This document shows positions 6,415 through 14,286 of a DNA stretch of 18,414 bases, one piece after another. Made by a program: the position numbers and the translations under genes. The stretch's first letter is position 1. Each line of letters opens with the position of its first letter. Source of the stretch: Patescibacteria group bacterium UBA1875 (lineage in GTDB: Bacteria > Patescibacteriota > CPR2 > UBA1875); NCBI GenBank assembly GCA_002338125.1, contig DDHN01000004.1, positions 3,121-21,534 on the forward strand, given 5' to 3'. A model generated the notes under the pieces. That model searched no databases, was not told the DNA's origin, and was given only the letters and a program-made list of their open reading frames with translations.

Positions 6415-6423
6415 ATTATATCA
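6415..6423 (-). promoter_or_regulatory. Extended -10 promoter of the DUF3006-VanW pair, probably leaderless
   Basis: TGA followed by TATAAT on the minus strand forms a perfect extended -10. It ends 6 bases before the ATG at 6408 and has no Shine-Dalgarno sequence after it. No convincing -35 is seen. It lies in the 42-base gap after the pyrophosphatase stop, so the pair can be expressed separately from that gene. Confidence 0.6.
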
Positions 6424-6450
6424 GATAAAAATCGGAAAATATTTAGCTAT

Positions 6451-8424
6451 TTAGCCAATAAGTAATGGTACAAGGACAAGAGAAATAATCGCCATCAACT
6501 TTATAAGGATATTCATTGCTGGACCAGAGGTGTCTTTAAATGGATCGCCAACGGTATCCCCAACAACTGCTGCTTTATGAGCGTCAGACCCTTTGCCACC
6601 AAAGTTGCCTTCTTCGATGTATTTTTTAGCATTATCCCAAGCGCCACCGCCATTAGCCATCATTAAAGCCATCAATACACCTGTTACAGTAGCTCCGGCT
6701 AGTAAACCACCCAGAGCTTCAGCTCCTAAGGTGAATCCAATTACAATTGGCGTTGTAACGGCAAGTACTCCCGGAGCAATCATTTCACGAAGAGCAGCTT
6801 TTGTGGAAATTTCGACACAACGTTCAGAGTCAGCCTCAGCTTTTCCTTGTATCAAGCCTTTAATTTCTTTGAATTGTCTTCTTACTTCGACAACCATTTG
6901 TGAAGCCGCTCTCCCCACCGAAGACATCGTTAGGGCAGCGATTACAAAAGGTATTACTCCACCGATAAACAGACCGGCAATAACTTCTGACTTCATAATA
7001 TCGATAGAAGCAAGATTAACACTGGCTGAATAGGCCGAAAAAAGAGCAAGTGCCGTTAAGGCAGCTGAACCAATAGCGAATCCTTTTCCAATGGCCGCCG
7101 TTGTATTGCCGAGGCTATCAAGCTTATCAGTAATTTTGCGAATATTACTTCCAAGGCCAGCCATCTCCGAGATTCCCCCAGCATTATCGGCAATTGGGCC
7201 ATAAGCATCAACGCTCATTGTAATCCCAACGGTAGCAAGCATTCCAACCGCAGAAATCCCAACACCAAAGACCCCAGCGAGCTTGTAAGCAGCTAGCGTT
7301 GCAGCGACAATAACAAAAACAGGAAACGCAACACTCTCCATGCCAATAGCAAGACCGGTAATAATATTTGTGGCTGGGCCAGACTCGGAAGCAGCAGCAA
7401 TTTTTCTTATCGGACTACCAGAAGTATAGTATTCGGTTATAAGGCCGATAGCGATGCCAGCGATAGAGCCAGAAACAACAGCATAGAAGACTTCAATAGG
7501 AAGTCTCATCTCTTTTGCAGCAAAATAGACACCAGCAAGGAGCAGTATGGCTGCAATATATGTTGTGTAACGGAGCGCTGCTTGAGGAGAAATTTTCTTC
7601 AATAATTTGATGGAGAAAATACCAATAACCGAAGCCAGCAAACCTATCATTACTACCATTAATGGAAAGGCCATATAGGCAACCGTATTTGTAAGAACCA
7701 AAGAACCTAGAATAATAGTTGCAATAACAGAACCGACATAACTTTCAAAAATATCAGCTCCCATGCCAGCAGTATCACCAACACAATCACCAACATTATC
7801 AGCAATTACAGCAGGGTTTCTAGGATCATCTTCGGGTATTCCAGCCTCTGTCTTACCCACAAGATCAGCCCCCACATCGGCTGCTTTGGTGTAGATACCT
7901 CCGCCAACTCTAGCGAAAAGGGCAATCGAAGAAGCTCCCATTGCAAAACCTGAAAGAATGTTTATATCAATCTCTTTAAAAAAGTAATAGAGAGTTCCAA
8001 CTCCCAAAACCCCTAACGAAGCGACCGTTAGTCCCATAACAGCTCCGCCCATAAAAGACACTGAAAGAGCTTTTCCAGAATCCTTAGTTTTAGCAGCTGC
8101 CGAAGTTCTAACCCCAGCAAGAGTTGCTGCATTCATCCCCAAAAATCCAGCAACCATCGAGGATGAGGCGCCAAACAGAAAAGAAACAGCTGTCCATTGC
8201 CCTATCTTCCATAGAAGTAGTCCAAAAACTGCGGCAATGAAAACAAAAAGAATTGAATATTCTTTTTTTAAGAAAACAAATGCCCCGCTTCTAATTTTTG
8301 CAGCAATTTGTTGCATTTTTTTAGTTCCGGCATCCGCTTTTTTGATTTGATAAAGAAGATAAAGCGCGATAACAATTCCCATTCCCCCTATAAAGGGAGA
8401 AAAATTAACAATATTTTCGAACAT
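6451..8424 (-). CDS. hppA: Membrane-bound ion-translocating pyrophosphatase, K+-dependent type
   Basis: This enzyme hydrolyses pyrophosphate on the cytoplasmic side and pumps H+ or Na+ across the membrane. At 657 aa it is within the short end of the family and is almost wholly hydrophobic, with about 16 membrane segments. Diagnostic motifs are DVGADLVGK (183-191), [16 protein letters not shown] (198-213), [10 protein letters not shown] (413-422) and the C-terminal DNAKKYIEE and [14 protein letters not shown] stretches. [10 protein letters not shown] (439-448) has Ala at position 443 and Gly at 446, where K+-independent enzymes carry Lys and Thr, so a K+-dependent enzyme is predicted. E227 in ADIFES is the semi-conserved gate glutamate; this position is compatible with Na+ pumping but does not settle the ion. 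It has its own promoter and a strong AAGGAGG site. It probably recovers energy from biosynthetic pyrophosphate. Confidence 0.97.
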   Translation of the reverse strand: MFENIVNFSPFIGGMGIVIALYLLYQIKKADAGTKKMQQIAAKIRSGAFVFLKKEYSILFVFIAAVFGLLLWKIGQWTAVSFLFGASSSMVAGFLGMNAATLAGVRTSAAAKTKDSGKALSVSFMGGAVMGLTVASLGVLGVGTLYYFFKEIDINILSGFAMGASSIALFARVGGGIYTKAADVGADLVGKTEAGIPEDDPRNPAVIADNVGDCVGDTAGMGADIFESYVGSVIATIILGSLVLTNTVAYMAFPLMVVMIGLLASVIGIFSIKLLKKISPQAALRYTTYIAAILLLAGVYFAAKEMRLPIEVFYAVVSGSIAGIAIGLITEYYTSGSPIRKIAAASESGPATNIITGLAIGMESVAFPVFVIVAATLAAYKLAGVFGVGISAVGMLATVGITMSVDAYGPIADNAGGISEMAGLGSNIRKITDKLDSLGNTTAAIGKGFAIGSAALTALALFSAYSASVNLASIDIMKSEVIAGLFIGGVIPFVIAALTMSSVGRAASQMVVEVRRQFKEIKGLIQGKAEADSERCVEISTKAALREMIAPGVLAVTTPIVIGFTLGAEALGGLLAGATVTGVLMALMMANGGGAWDNAKKYIEEGNFGGKGSDAHKAAVVGDTVGDPFKDTSGPAMNILIKLMAIISLVLVPLLIG

Positions 8425-8431
8425 AATCTAA

Positions 8432-8438
8432 CCTCCTT
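8432..8438 (-). promoter_or_regulatory. Strong ribosome binding site of hppA
   Basis: AAGGAGG on the minus strand lies 7 bases before the ATG at 8424. It is the strongest Shine-Dalgarno sequence in the window and fixes the start. Confidence 0.9.
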
Positions 8439-8463
8439 AGATAATTACTTTTGATATAAAAAT

Positions 8464-8478
8464 GAGGGGAAGACCCTC
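8464..8478 (-). terminator. Short hairpin at the 5' end of the hppA transcript / end of the polysaccharide operon
   Basis: GAGGG (8464-8468), a 5-base loop and CCCTC (8474-8478) form a perfect 5-bp GC-rich stem, followed on the minus strand by ATTTTTAT. It can act as a weak intrinsic terminator for the operon ending with wecA. The predicted hppA transcription start is at about 8478, so the same hairpin would also sit at the very 5' end of the hppA mRNA, where it could protect it. Confidence 0.5.
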
Positions 8479-8484
8479 TGAATA

Positions 8485-8513
8485 AGTATATTTAAAAAAT
8501 AATTTAAAATCAA
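8485..8513 (-). promoter_or_regulatory. Promoter of hppA
   Basis: TTGATT (8508-8513), exactly 17 bases, and TATACT (8485-8490) on the minus strand form a good housekeeping-type promoter. It lies immediately after the wecA stop codon and gives a leader of roughly 55 bases before the hppA ATG. Confidence 0.65.
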
Positions 8514-8524
8514 GAAAGATTAGT

Positions 8525-9565
8525 TTAAACGTTGTTCGTTTTCTTCTGGTGGAGATAAACAACTATCGAAGTTAAAACAAAAATAAGAGACAGACTAGCG
8601 GCAAATACAACATAGCCGGTTCGATTTCTGACCTGAGAAGAATATATGGCTAGTCCTGAAAATATAATACTAAATAAATAAATAAACATCACCGCTTGTA
8701 AGGGACTAAAACCAAGATCTAGTAATCGGTGATGGAAATGACGCTTATCACCTTCAAAAATAGACTTTCTCCTTATTATTCTACGAATGATGGCAAACAA
8801 GGTATCAAATATTGGTATTAAAAGTATAGTGAACGGAACAATTAATGAAAAGGCAGCCGCAAGTTTCAAGGAACCTATAATTGATAAAGTTGCCAAAGAA
8901 AAACCTAAAAATAACGAACCGGAATCTCCCATAAATATTCTTGATTTAAAGTTATGAGGCAAAAAACCGAGGGCTGAAAAGCCTAAAACTAAAGCGAGAA
9001 GGCCGACTGTTTCACTCCCTGATAGAAATGCGACCGTAGCAACTGCAAAAGCAGCAATAGTCGAAACACCGGCGGCAAGTCCGTCTAGTCCATCAATAAT
9101 ATTTATGGCATTAGTAACTCCAACAATCCAAAAGAAAGTCAGTGGTAACGACAACACTGAATATTTAGCAAGGTGCCCTACCAGAAACAAATCCATATTA
9201 ATCTGGATTCCGAAATATATTGCCACAATAGCCGCCAACGATTGAACCAAAAATTTGTGAGTGGCTCTTAGCCCAAATTTATCGTCAAAAAGACCCAATG
9301 TAACAATTATGAACGAAGAAATTAAGAATCCTAATATTTCCTTGTCGAAATTGCCAATCACAAGCACAGCCAATATAAAAGAAACATAAATTGCTAAGCC
9401 TCCACCGCGGGGAACAGAACCATTATGCACTTTACGTTTATCAGGGATGTCTATAAGGTTTAATTTTTGGGATATTTTTTTTGCAATTGGCGTAAGAACG
9501 AATGAACCCAAAAATGCTATTAAGGAAAAAAGTATAATTTCTATCACTGACATATCAAAATTCAT
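8525..9565 (-). CDS. wecA: WecA/TagO-type undecaprenyl-phosphate sugar-1-phosphate transferase
   Basis: This polytopic membrane enzyme transfers a HexNAc-1-phosphate from a UDP-sugar to undecaprenyl phosphate, the first step of lipid-linked glycan assembly. With the ATG at 9565 it is 346 aa with about 10-11 membrane segments. Motifs are PDKRKVH and PRGGG near the N-terminus, LFDDKFG with the Asp pair at 94-95, NAINIIDGLDGLAAG (152-166), FMGDSGS (211-217) and the HFHHRLLDLG loop (276-285). The last separates WecA/TagO from MraY. A TTG at 9586 with AGGTG upstream is an alternative start, but the ATG gives an N-terminal length nearer TagO. It is the last gene of the polysaccharide operon and probably starts its repeat unit; a wall-teichoic-like polymer is an alternative. 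Confidence 0.92.
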   Translation of the reverse strand: MNFDMSVIEIILFSLIAFLGSFVLTPIAKKISQKLNLIDIPDKRKVHNGSVPRGGGLAIYVSFILAVLVIGNFDKEILGFLISSFIIVTLGLFDDKFGLRATHKFLVQSLAAIVAIYFGIQINMDLFLVGHLAKYSVLSLPLTFFWIVGVTNAINIIDGLDGLAAGVSTIAAFAVATVAFLSGSETVGLLALVLGFSALGFLPHNFKSRIFMGDSGSLFLGFSLATLSIIGSLKLAAAFSLIVPFTILLIPIFDTLFAIIRRIIRRKSIFEGDKRHFHHRLLDLGFSPLQAVMFIYLFSIIFSGLAIYSSQVRNRTGYVVFAASLSLIFVLTSIVVYLHQKKTNNV

Positions 9566-9595
9566 TATAATTGAAGTTACTTTCAATTACCACAC

Positions 9596-10606
9596 CTAGT
9601 CATTCAATTTAAGAAAACCGTAGACAGATCCCAAGCCATAAAAAAAGTGTTTAGTAAAAAAGATAAAAGGCATTAAAATAACCAAAAAAAATTTCTTCCT
9701 CCTTAATGCATACTTGACAGAAAATATCATAGATAAAGTAAAATAAACGGAGATAACAACTAAGAATAAAATTGACAAAAAAGTGTCCTTCAAAAGAAGA
9801 AATGATAATATTCCACCGAAAAGGCCAATCACAAACAAAGCTGGTACATAATGCATGAATTTTAAAGGTCTACCAGTTGTCCTCATAGCTCTTAACGGTC
9901 CTTTACCAGCTCTAAAACTATATTTTATAAATTCAGCAAAATTAGTTTTTGGATAATAGCCACTAACAATATTTGGAACTAGTAGTATTTTTCCTCCCGA
10001 TCGGGCTAACCTCAAATTTAGCTCCATATCTTGACTTCTTTTTAAAGTTTCATTGTAGAGGCCAATTTTTTTGAAAACTTCTTTTTTATAACAACCGCCA
10101 AAAACAGTATCTACATAGATTGGTTTTTTAATATTTTTCCTAAAAGTAGCGCTACCTATACCGAAAGGGCTCGTATAAGAGCCAATAATTGCCTCCGAAA
10201 TAATGTCTTTTTTATCTGTCCTTGCCTCTATTCTGCCACCAACATTATCCGTATTATAACTTTCAGCATATCGTAAACATTTGCTAACATAATGTCTGGG
10301 ATATTTATTATGAGCACCCATAATAAATATGTAGTCACCCGAAGAGGCCTTGATACCCATATTAAATGCATAAGGCTGAGTTTTATTGATATTATCAATT
10401 ATTTTTAGATTGGGATATTTTTTTGAATATTTTTCTAAAATTTTCCTAGTTCCGTCATCGCTCATACCGTCTATAACGAATATCTCCATTAAGTCTGCTG
10501 GATAATCCTGATGTAAAACAGAATCTAAGCATGCTGAAATAATATCCACCTCATTTCGGCAGGCAATAATAAGTGTAGCTTTTTTAAATTCCAATAATTT
10601 CTTCAT
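9596..10606 (-). CDS. ExoA-like family 2 glycosyltransferase
   Basis: The N-terminal GT-A domain (about 1-230) begins TLIIACRNEVDII (11-23), then VIDGMSDDGT (44-53), the usual nucleotide-binding strand. The acceptor side has GGCYKKEVF and SQDMELNLRL (191-200). At the metal-binding position the protein reads GDYIFIMGAH (90-99), so the classic DxD is altered to GAH, a variant I associate with ExoA-like enzymes. The C-terminus carries three to four membrane segments (about 250-330), so it works at the inner face of the membrane on lipid-linked sugars. I chose the ATG at 10606 (336 aa, 23-base overlap with the preceding gene) over the ATG at 10672, because the conserved fold begins right after it and the longer form would overlap its neighbour by 89 bases. 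Confidence 0.88.
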   Translation of the reverse strand: MKKLLEFKKATLIIACRNEVDIISACLDSVLHQDYPADLMEIFVIDGMSDDGTRKILEKYSKKYPNLKIIDNINKTQPYAFNMGIKASSGDYIFIMGAHNKYPRHYVSKCLRYAESYNTDNVGGRIEARTDKKDIISEAIIGSYTSPFGIGSATFRKNIKKPIYVDTVFGGCYKKEVFKKIGLYNETLKRSQDMELNLRLARSGGKILLVPNIVSGYYPKTNFAEFIKYSFRAGKGPLRAMRTTGRPLKFMHYVPALFVIGLFGGILSFLLLKDTFLSILFLVVISVYFTLSMIFSVKYALRRKKFFLVILMPFIFFTKHFFYGLGSVYGFLKLND

Positions 10607-11696
10607 ATAAATTCGTAAGTCCTTTTGAAATACTCTCCCAATTATATCTCTCGTTAAATGAATTCTTGGCATTTTTTGAATAATTGGTTAATTTTTCCTT
10701 GTCACTGACCAGTTGTTTTAGTTTATTAGCAAAATCTTCACTGTTCTTACTTTTATAGATTACCCCGACTTTCCCTCCCTCAATTAGCGCTTTAAAACTA
10801 GGCAAATCAGAGGCCAGTATCGGCAGCCCTAACCCCATATATTCAAATATCTTATTAGGAGATGCCTCCATATGATTTGGGACTGGCAGAAATCCTATTA
10901 TAGCGAAATCAGCATTATAAGCCATCGCAAGCGCTTCCTCATAACTTTTCCAACCAGTTATTTCAACCTTATCAATATTTTCTTTAAGCAGCTTCTCTTT
11001 ATACTTCTCCGGTTTTATATCCCCAATAATAGTCAATTTTATATTATCGAGCTTTGCTACACCGTTAATGATAGTTTCCGCCCCCCTGATATTATTTAGT
11101 CCGCCAAGATGCACTGCTTTAATCTCTTTCTTATCGGTGTATTTTTTCGCTTCATACTTATCAAGTATCTTTTTTTGCGGATAGTTAGGAAGAACTACCG
11201 TGTTTTTTACCGATTTAGAAATTCTTTCTTTTATCGGCTCATTTACGACAAGTGCTCCGCTGAAGAAATATGAGCAGGTTTTCTCGATAATACTAACAAC
11301 AGCTGACAAAAAGGATGAGACCAATCTGCTCTTTACATAATTACGGGACTTAACAACTGCCGGGTTATCTTCATGGATATCATAAATCACTGGTTTGTGC
11401 TTAATTATTCTTAACAAAACTGCAAAGGAGATAAAATCGAAGTCATGAAAATGATAGCTAACAACATCTTGTTTAAGGGCCAACCTGAAGGCTTTCCAGT
11501 TTCTCGATAAACGTTTGGCCAGGGTCCTCTCAAAAGAACCAACCTCAACGATTTCTAATCCATTCGGCCTATTGGCTATGTTCCCGGTTGTAATATAGAC
11601 AACCCTGTACTTTTTAAGCAACGTCATGATTTCTTTAAGGTAGATCCTGTTATCATCTGCCGGATGAGAGGTGGTGATTACACAAATCTTTTTCAT
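10584..11696 (-). CDS. Family 4 glycosyltransferase (GT-B fold)
   Basis: This 370-aa protein adds a sugar from a nucleotide donor with retention of configuration, presumably to the growing lipid-linked glycan. It starts MKKICVITTSHPADDNRI, continues with VIYDIHED (103-110), and has the C-terminal donor-binding half with VHLGGLNNIRGAE (195-207) and the E-x7-E motif at E277 and E285 (EASPNKIFE). The ATG at 11696 overlaps the stop of the preceding gene as ATGA and has GAGGAG 8 bases upstream, so the longer reading from 11738 is rejected. No membrane segment is evident; peripheral association is likely. Donor and acceptor cannot be read from the sequence. Confidence 0.92.
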   Translation of the reverse strand: MKKICVITTSHPADDNRIYLKEIMTLLKKYRVVYITTGNIANRPNGLEIVEVGSFERTLAKRLSRNWKAFRLALKQDVVSYHFHDFDFISFAVLLRIIKHKPVIYDIHEDNPAVVKSRNYVKSRLVSSFLSAVVSIIEKTCSYFFSGALVVNEPIKERISKSVKNTVVLPNYPQKKILDKYEAKKYTDKKEIKAVHLGGLNNIRGAETIINGVAKLDNIKLTIIGDIKPEKYKEKLLKENIDKVEITGWKSYEEALAMAYNADFAIIGFLPVPNHMEASPNKIFEYMGLGLPILASDLPSFKALIEGGKVGVIYKSKNSEDFANKLKQLVSDKEKLTNYSKNAKNSFNERYNWESISKGLTNLYEEIIGI

Positions 11697-12793
11697 TTTG
11701 AAAACTCCTCGGCGAGTTTTTTGGCTGTTTCTTTCCACAAATAATGTTCTCTTACAACTTTTTTGCCCGTTGCTCCCATTTTTTCCCTAAGAGAAGCGTT
11801 ATTTATTAAGTTCGTTAGAGCTGACTTCACCGATTCGGCACTTTTCGGCTCAACTAGTACCCCGCATTCTCCCTTGGACAAGATATCCTCAACCCCTTCG
11901 CCTTTAACGCCAATGATTGGGAGTCCTGTGACCATTGCCTCAAGATAGGCCACTCCAAAGGCCTCATTATAGCTTGGCAAAACAAAAATATCTGATTTCG
12001 CTAATTCCTTAAAAACTTGTGCTTGGGGCAGACAACCTAAAAACTGAACTCTGCTATCATTGTTTACCTTCTTCTCAATCTCATTTCGATAATTACCATC
12101 TCCGATAATAATATATTCTAAATTCTTTTCTTGAATACCCCTTAAGGCCTCTATAACATATTGAATACCTTTTTCCACTTCTAAGTTACAAACGCTGATA
12201 ATCCTTACTTTTTTACTGGTTTTGTTTTTATTTGATTGCCGGGCCTCATCAACACCAAGGGGGACAATAGCTGAATTAACCCCGAGCTTTTTAACAAGAT
12301 TTTCGGTTTTTGAGGAATTCACAAAAACCTTCTTGGCATCTTTGAGAACGCTTGTTATTAATCCGTGGGCCTTCGCGCTGTAATTAATCTTATGCTGGAC
12401 ATCCGCACCGTGAATATAAACAAAGTAAGAGATATTAAATTTGCCACTAAGTTTTTTAGCAACATAGCCGTCAGGTATAGCCGTATGGGCCAAAATTAAA
12501 TCAAAATCATTCTCTATGATAACTTTTTTGGCTGACCTATAGGCAAACCAAGAAGAAACACCTATAAGGCAGCGGCTAAAAGAAAGATATCTAGGATAAA
12601 CAATTTTTATTCCGTCGAGTATTCCATTTTTTTTAGTTTTATTCTTTCCAAATACTTGCGGGGAAATTACATAAATATCAAAGCCCAATTTTTTTAAAGC
12701 TAAGTTCATTTTATGAACAAAAATTCCCTTTACCGGCTGACTTTCTGACGGATAAAGGTGGGAAACTATGAGGATTTTCTTATTTTTTTTCAT
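11693..12793 (-). CDS. Family 4 glycosyltransferase (GT-B fold)
   Basis: This 366-aa protein has the N-terminal Rossmann start KILIVSHLYPSESQPVKGIF (6-25), YIHGADV (126-132) in the acceptor half, and NLEVEKGIQYVIEAL (203-217) opening the donor half. The E-x7-E motif is E277 to E285 in EAFGVAYLE, then GLPIIGVKGEGVEDI. All are typical of GT4. The start overlaps the end of the polymerase/ligase-like gene by 14 bases. The codons right after the ATG contain a run of eight A, a possible slippage point. No Shine-Dalgarno sequence is seen, so translation probably depends on coupling. Confidence 0.93.
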   Translation of the reverse strand: MKKNKKILIVSHLYPSESQPVKGIFVHKMNLALKKLGFDIYVISPQVFGKNKTKKNGILDGIKIVYPRYLSFSRCLIGVSSWFAYRSAKKVIIENDFDLILAHTAIPDGYVAKKLSGKFNISYFVYIHGADVQHKINYSAKAHGLITSVLKDAKKVFVNSSKTENLVKKLGVNSAIVPLGVDEARQSNKNKTSKKVRIISVCNLEVEKGIQYVIEALRGIQEKNLEYIIIGDGNYRNEIEKKVNNDSRVQFLGCLPQAQVFKELAKSDIFVLPSYNEAFGVAYLEAMVTGLPIIGVKGEGVEDILSKGECGVLVEPKSAESVKSALTNLINNASLREKMGATGKKVVREHYLWKETAKKLAEEFSK

Positions 12794-14237
12794 TTTTATT
12801 CAAAAGGTATATATTCAGAGAATTAAATATCATATATATCGGAAAAAGCTGAAAATCATAAAAACTTCCGGCCAGGATATTGTAAAGAGGATAAGAGACA
12901 GCAATACCAAGAGTAATTATGTTTATAACAAACTCATGATCTATTCTTTTTGCCGTATTTTTAAGATTAATAACAGCGTAAAAAAGAAACATTCCGAACA
13001 TTCCTACGTACAGAGACAAACCAAGGAGTCCGTAGCGGTAGAGATAAAGAAGGTATTCATTGTCAACGGTGTAATCTATATTTGATGAGTATTCTGATGA
13101 TTTCGACGGTCCAAAGCCAAATATAGGGCTTTTAGACGAACGAGAAGCTATATCTCGCCACTTATTTTCTCTTGAACTCCAACTCTGGAAGTCCCCTTCT
13201 GCATCTTCTTCTGCTATCCCCATCTCCTGGAACCCAGCATTAAACCTATCGACAATATTCATTTTCCCTTTTTGATTAGGAACACTGGTAATAAACATAA
13301 AAGAAAGACCGGAAATTATTGTAAATAATAAGAAAACTAAAAAGATCTCTTTAGCCATGTGAGGTCGGCCTATTTGCTTATAAGGGAAAAACCACAAAGA
13401 GGCGGATATGGTAAAGAGAGCCATAAAGTTTGCAACGGTTGAAGTTCGACCCATTGTCATAATGGCCGAGGTCAAAACAAGGAATAAGAAAAAGACTAAG
13501 ATGACTATATTTTTCTTATTCTTGTATTCGAGTTTCTTTATTAAGATTGCATAGATAAAAAACAATGGTAGCCCTAGGATGAGCGCCCAGGAATTAGCAT
13601 TTTTAAAGGTCCCTACTACCCGGCCGGCCACCATGATTGCTCTTATATGAGTTACCTTTGTAAAGTACGGCATTACAAGATTATTAATATCAAAGACATT
13701 AAAATACTGCATGAAACTAAAAGCAACCGCAGCAGCGAATGAGCCAACGGTAAGTTTTATAGCAGTAGCCAGCTCCTTCTTAGTCCAATTGATATTAAAG
13801 ATAATTCGATAAATAAGGTAATATTTAACAATTTTTACAAGCTCAAAAAGGTCGCGGGCATATAGGCCGCTTCCCTCCCTAACAACGGCAATAAAGATGG
13901 AGATAATAACCGAGATAAACAAAGCCCCGAATAAATAGTCAACTACCGAAACCCGGAACTTTCTTATTTTCAGCTTATACAGCAAATAGATGCTCGCAAG
14001 AAACAAAAGAACTATCTCGTCTACCCTTATTGCCGGAGAAGTCAGCCTTATCTCAGGAGTAAGAATAAGGAGCGGGATCATTAAGAAAATACCATATTTG
14101 AGTATGGCAATCAATTTTTCCTTCGGAAATTTATTTAGGAATTTAAGAGCTTTTCCGCTTCTTTTATTTCGGCGGAAATTCTTTTTTCCCAGGTCCAAAA
14201 TTTTCGATGTGAGTAATCTTTTGCTAATTTTTTCCAT
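12780..14237 (-). CDS. O-antigen polymerase/ligase-like membrane protein (Wzy/WaaL family)
   Basis: A 485-aa polytopic protein with a basic N-terminal tail of about 45 residues and then 11-12 membrane segments. The long extracytoplasmic loop (about 320-392) contains the Wzy_C signature: SSRENKWRDIA, then SPIFGFGPSKS (about 368-378), then VDNEYLLYLYRYGLLGL (391-407). Such proteins either polymerise flipped repeat units (Wzy) or transfer the finished glycan to a carrier (WaaL or protein O-glycan ligase). The sequence alone does not decide, and no other candidate polymerase is present in the window. The ATG at 14237 is preferred to a GTG at 14261. A 49-base gap precedes it, the only real break in the operon upstream of wecA. 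Confidence 0.88.
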   Translation of the reverse strand: MEKISKRLLTSKILDLGKKNFRRNKRSGKALKFLNKFPKEKLIAILKYGIFLMIPLLILTPEIRLTSPAIRVDEIVLLFLASIYLLYKLKIRKFRVSVVDYLFGALFISVIISIFIAVVREGSGLYARDLFELVKIVKYYLIYRIIFNINWTKKELATAIKLTVGSFAAAVAFSFMQYFNVFDINNLVMPYFTKVTHIRAIMVAGRVVGTFKNANSWALILGLPLFFIYAILIKKLEYKNKKNIVILVFFLFLVLTSAIMTMGRTSTVANFMALFTISASLWFFPYKQIGRPHMAKEIFLVFLLFTIISGLSFMFITSVPNQKGKMNIVDRFNAGFQEMGIAEEDAEGDFQSWSSRENKWRDIASRSSKSPIFGFGPSKSSEYSSNIDYTVDNEYLLYLYRYGLLGLSLYVGMFGMFLFYAVINLKNTAKRIDHEFVINIITLGIAVSYPLYNILAGSFYDFQLFPIYMIFNSLNIYLLNKNEKK

Positions 14238-14251
14238 TATAAACTTACATA

Positions 14252-14279
14252 ATGATAGCACGGCTTAACCACCGCTCAA
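14252..14279 (-). promoter_or_regulatory. Possible internal promoter of the polysaccharide operon
   Basis: TTGAGC (14274-14279), 16 bases, and TATCAT (14252-14257) preceded by TGC form a plausible extended -10 promoter on the minus strand. It lies in the only untranslated gap between the first and second halves of the operon. Confidence 0.35.
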
Positions 14280-14286
14280 AGTGCCA

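Noticed and set aside
6593..7033. 146-codon open frame on the plus strand inside hppA
   Set aside because: It is antisense to a strongly conserved gene, has no ribosome binding site and no recognisable protein features; long shadows are common opposite Ala/Gly-rich membrane genes.
10604..10672. Longer start for the ExoA-like glycosyltransferase
   Set aside because: The extra 22 residues are unlike the family and would overlap the upstream gene by 89 bases; the ATG at 10606 directly precedes the conserved fold.
11694..11738. Longer start for the GT4 gene ending at 10584
   Set aside because: The extension lies inside the upstream gene; the ATG at 11696 has GAGGAG upstream and an ATGA overlap.
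12768..13085. 105-codon plus-strand open frame opposite the polymerase/ligase-like gene
   Set aside because: Antisense to the last membrane segments of a recognisable gene; no start signal and no protein-like pattern.
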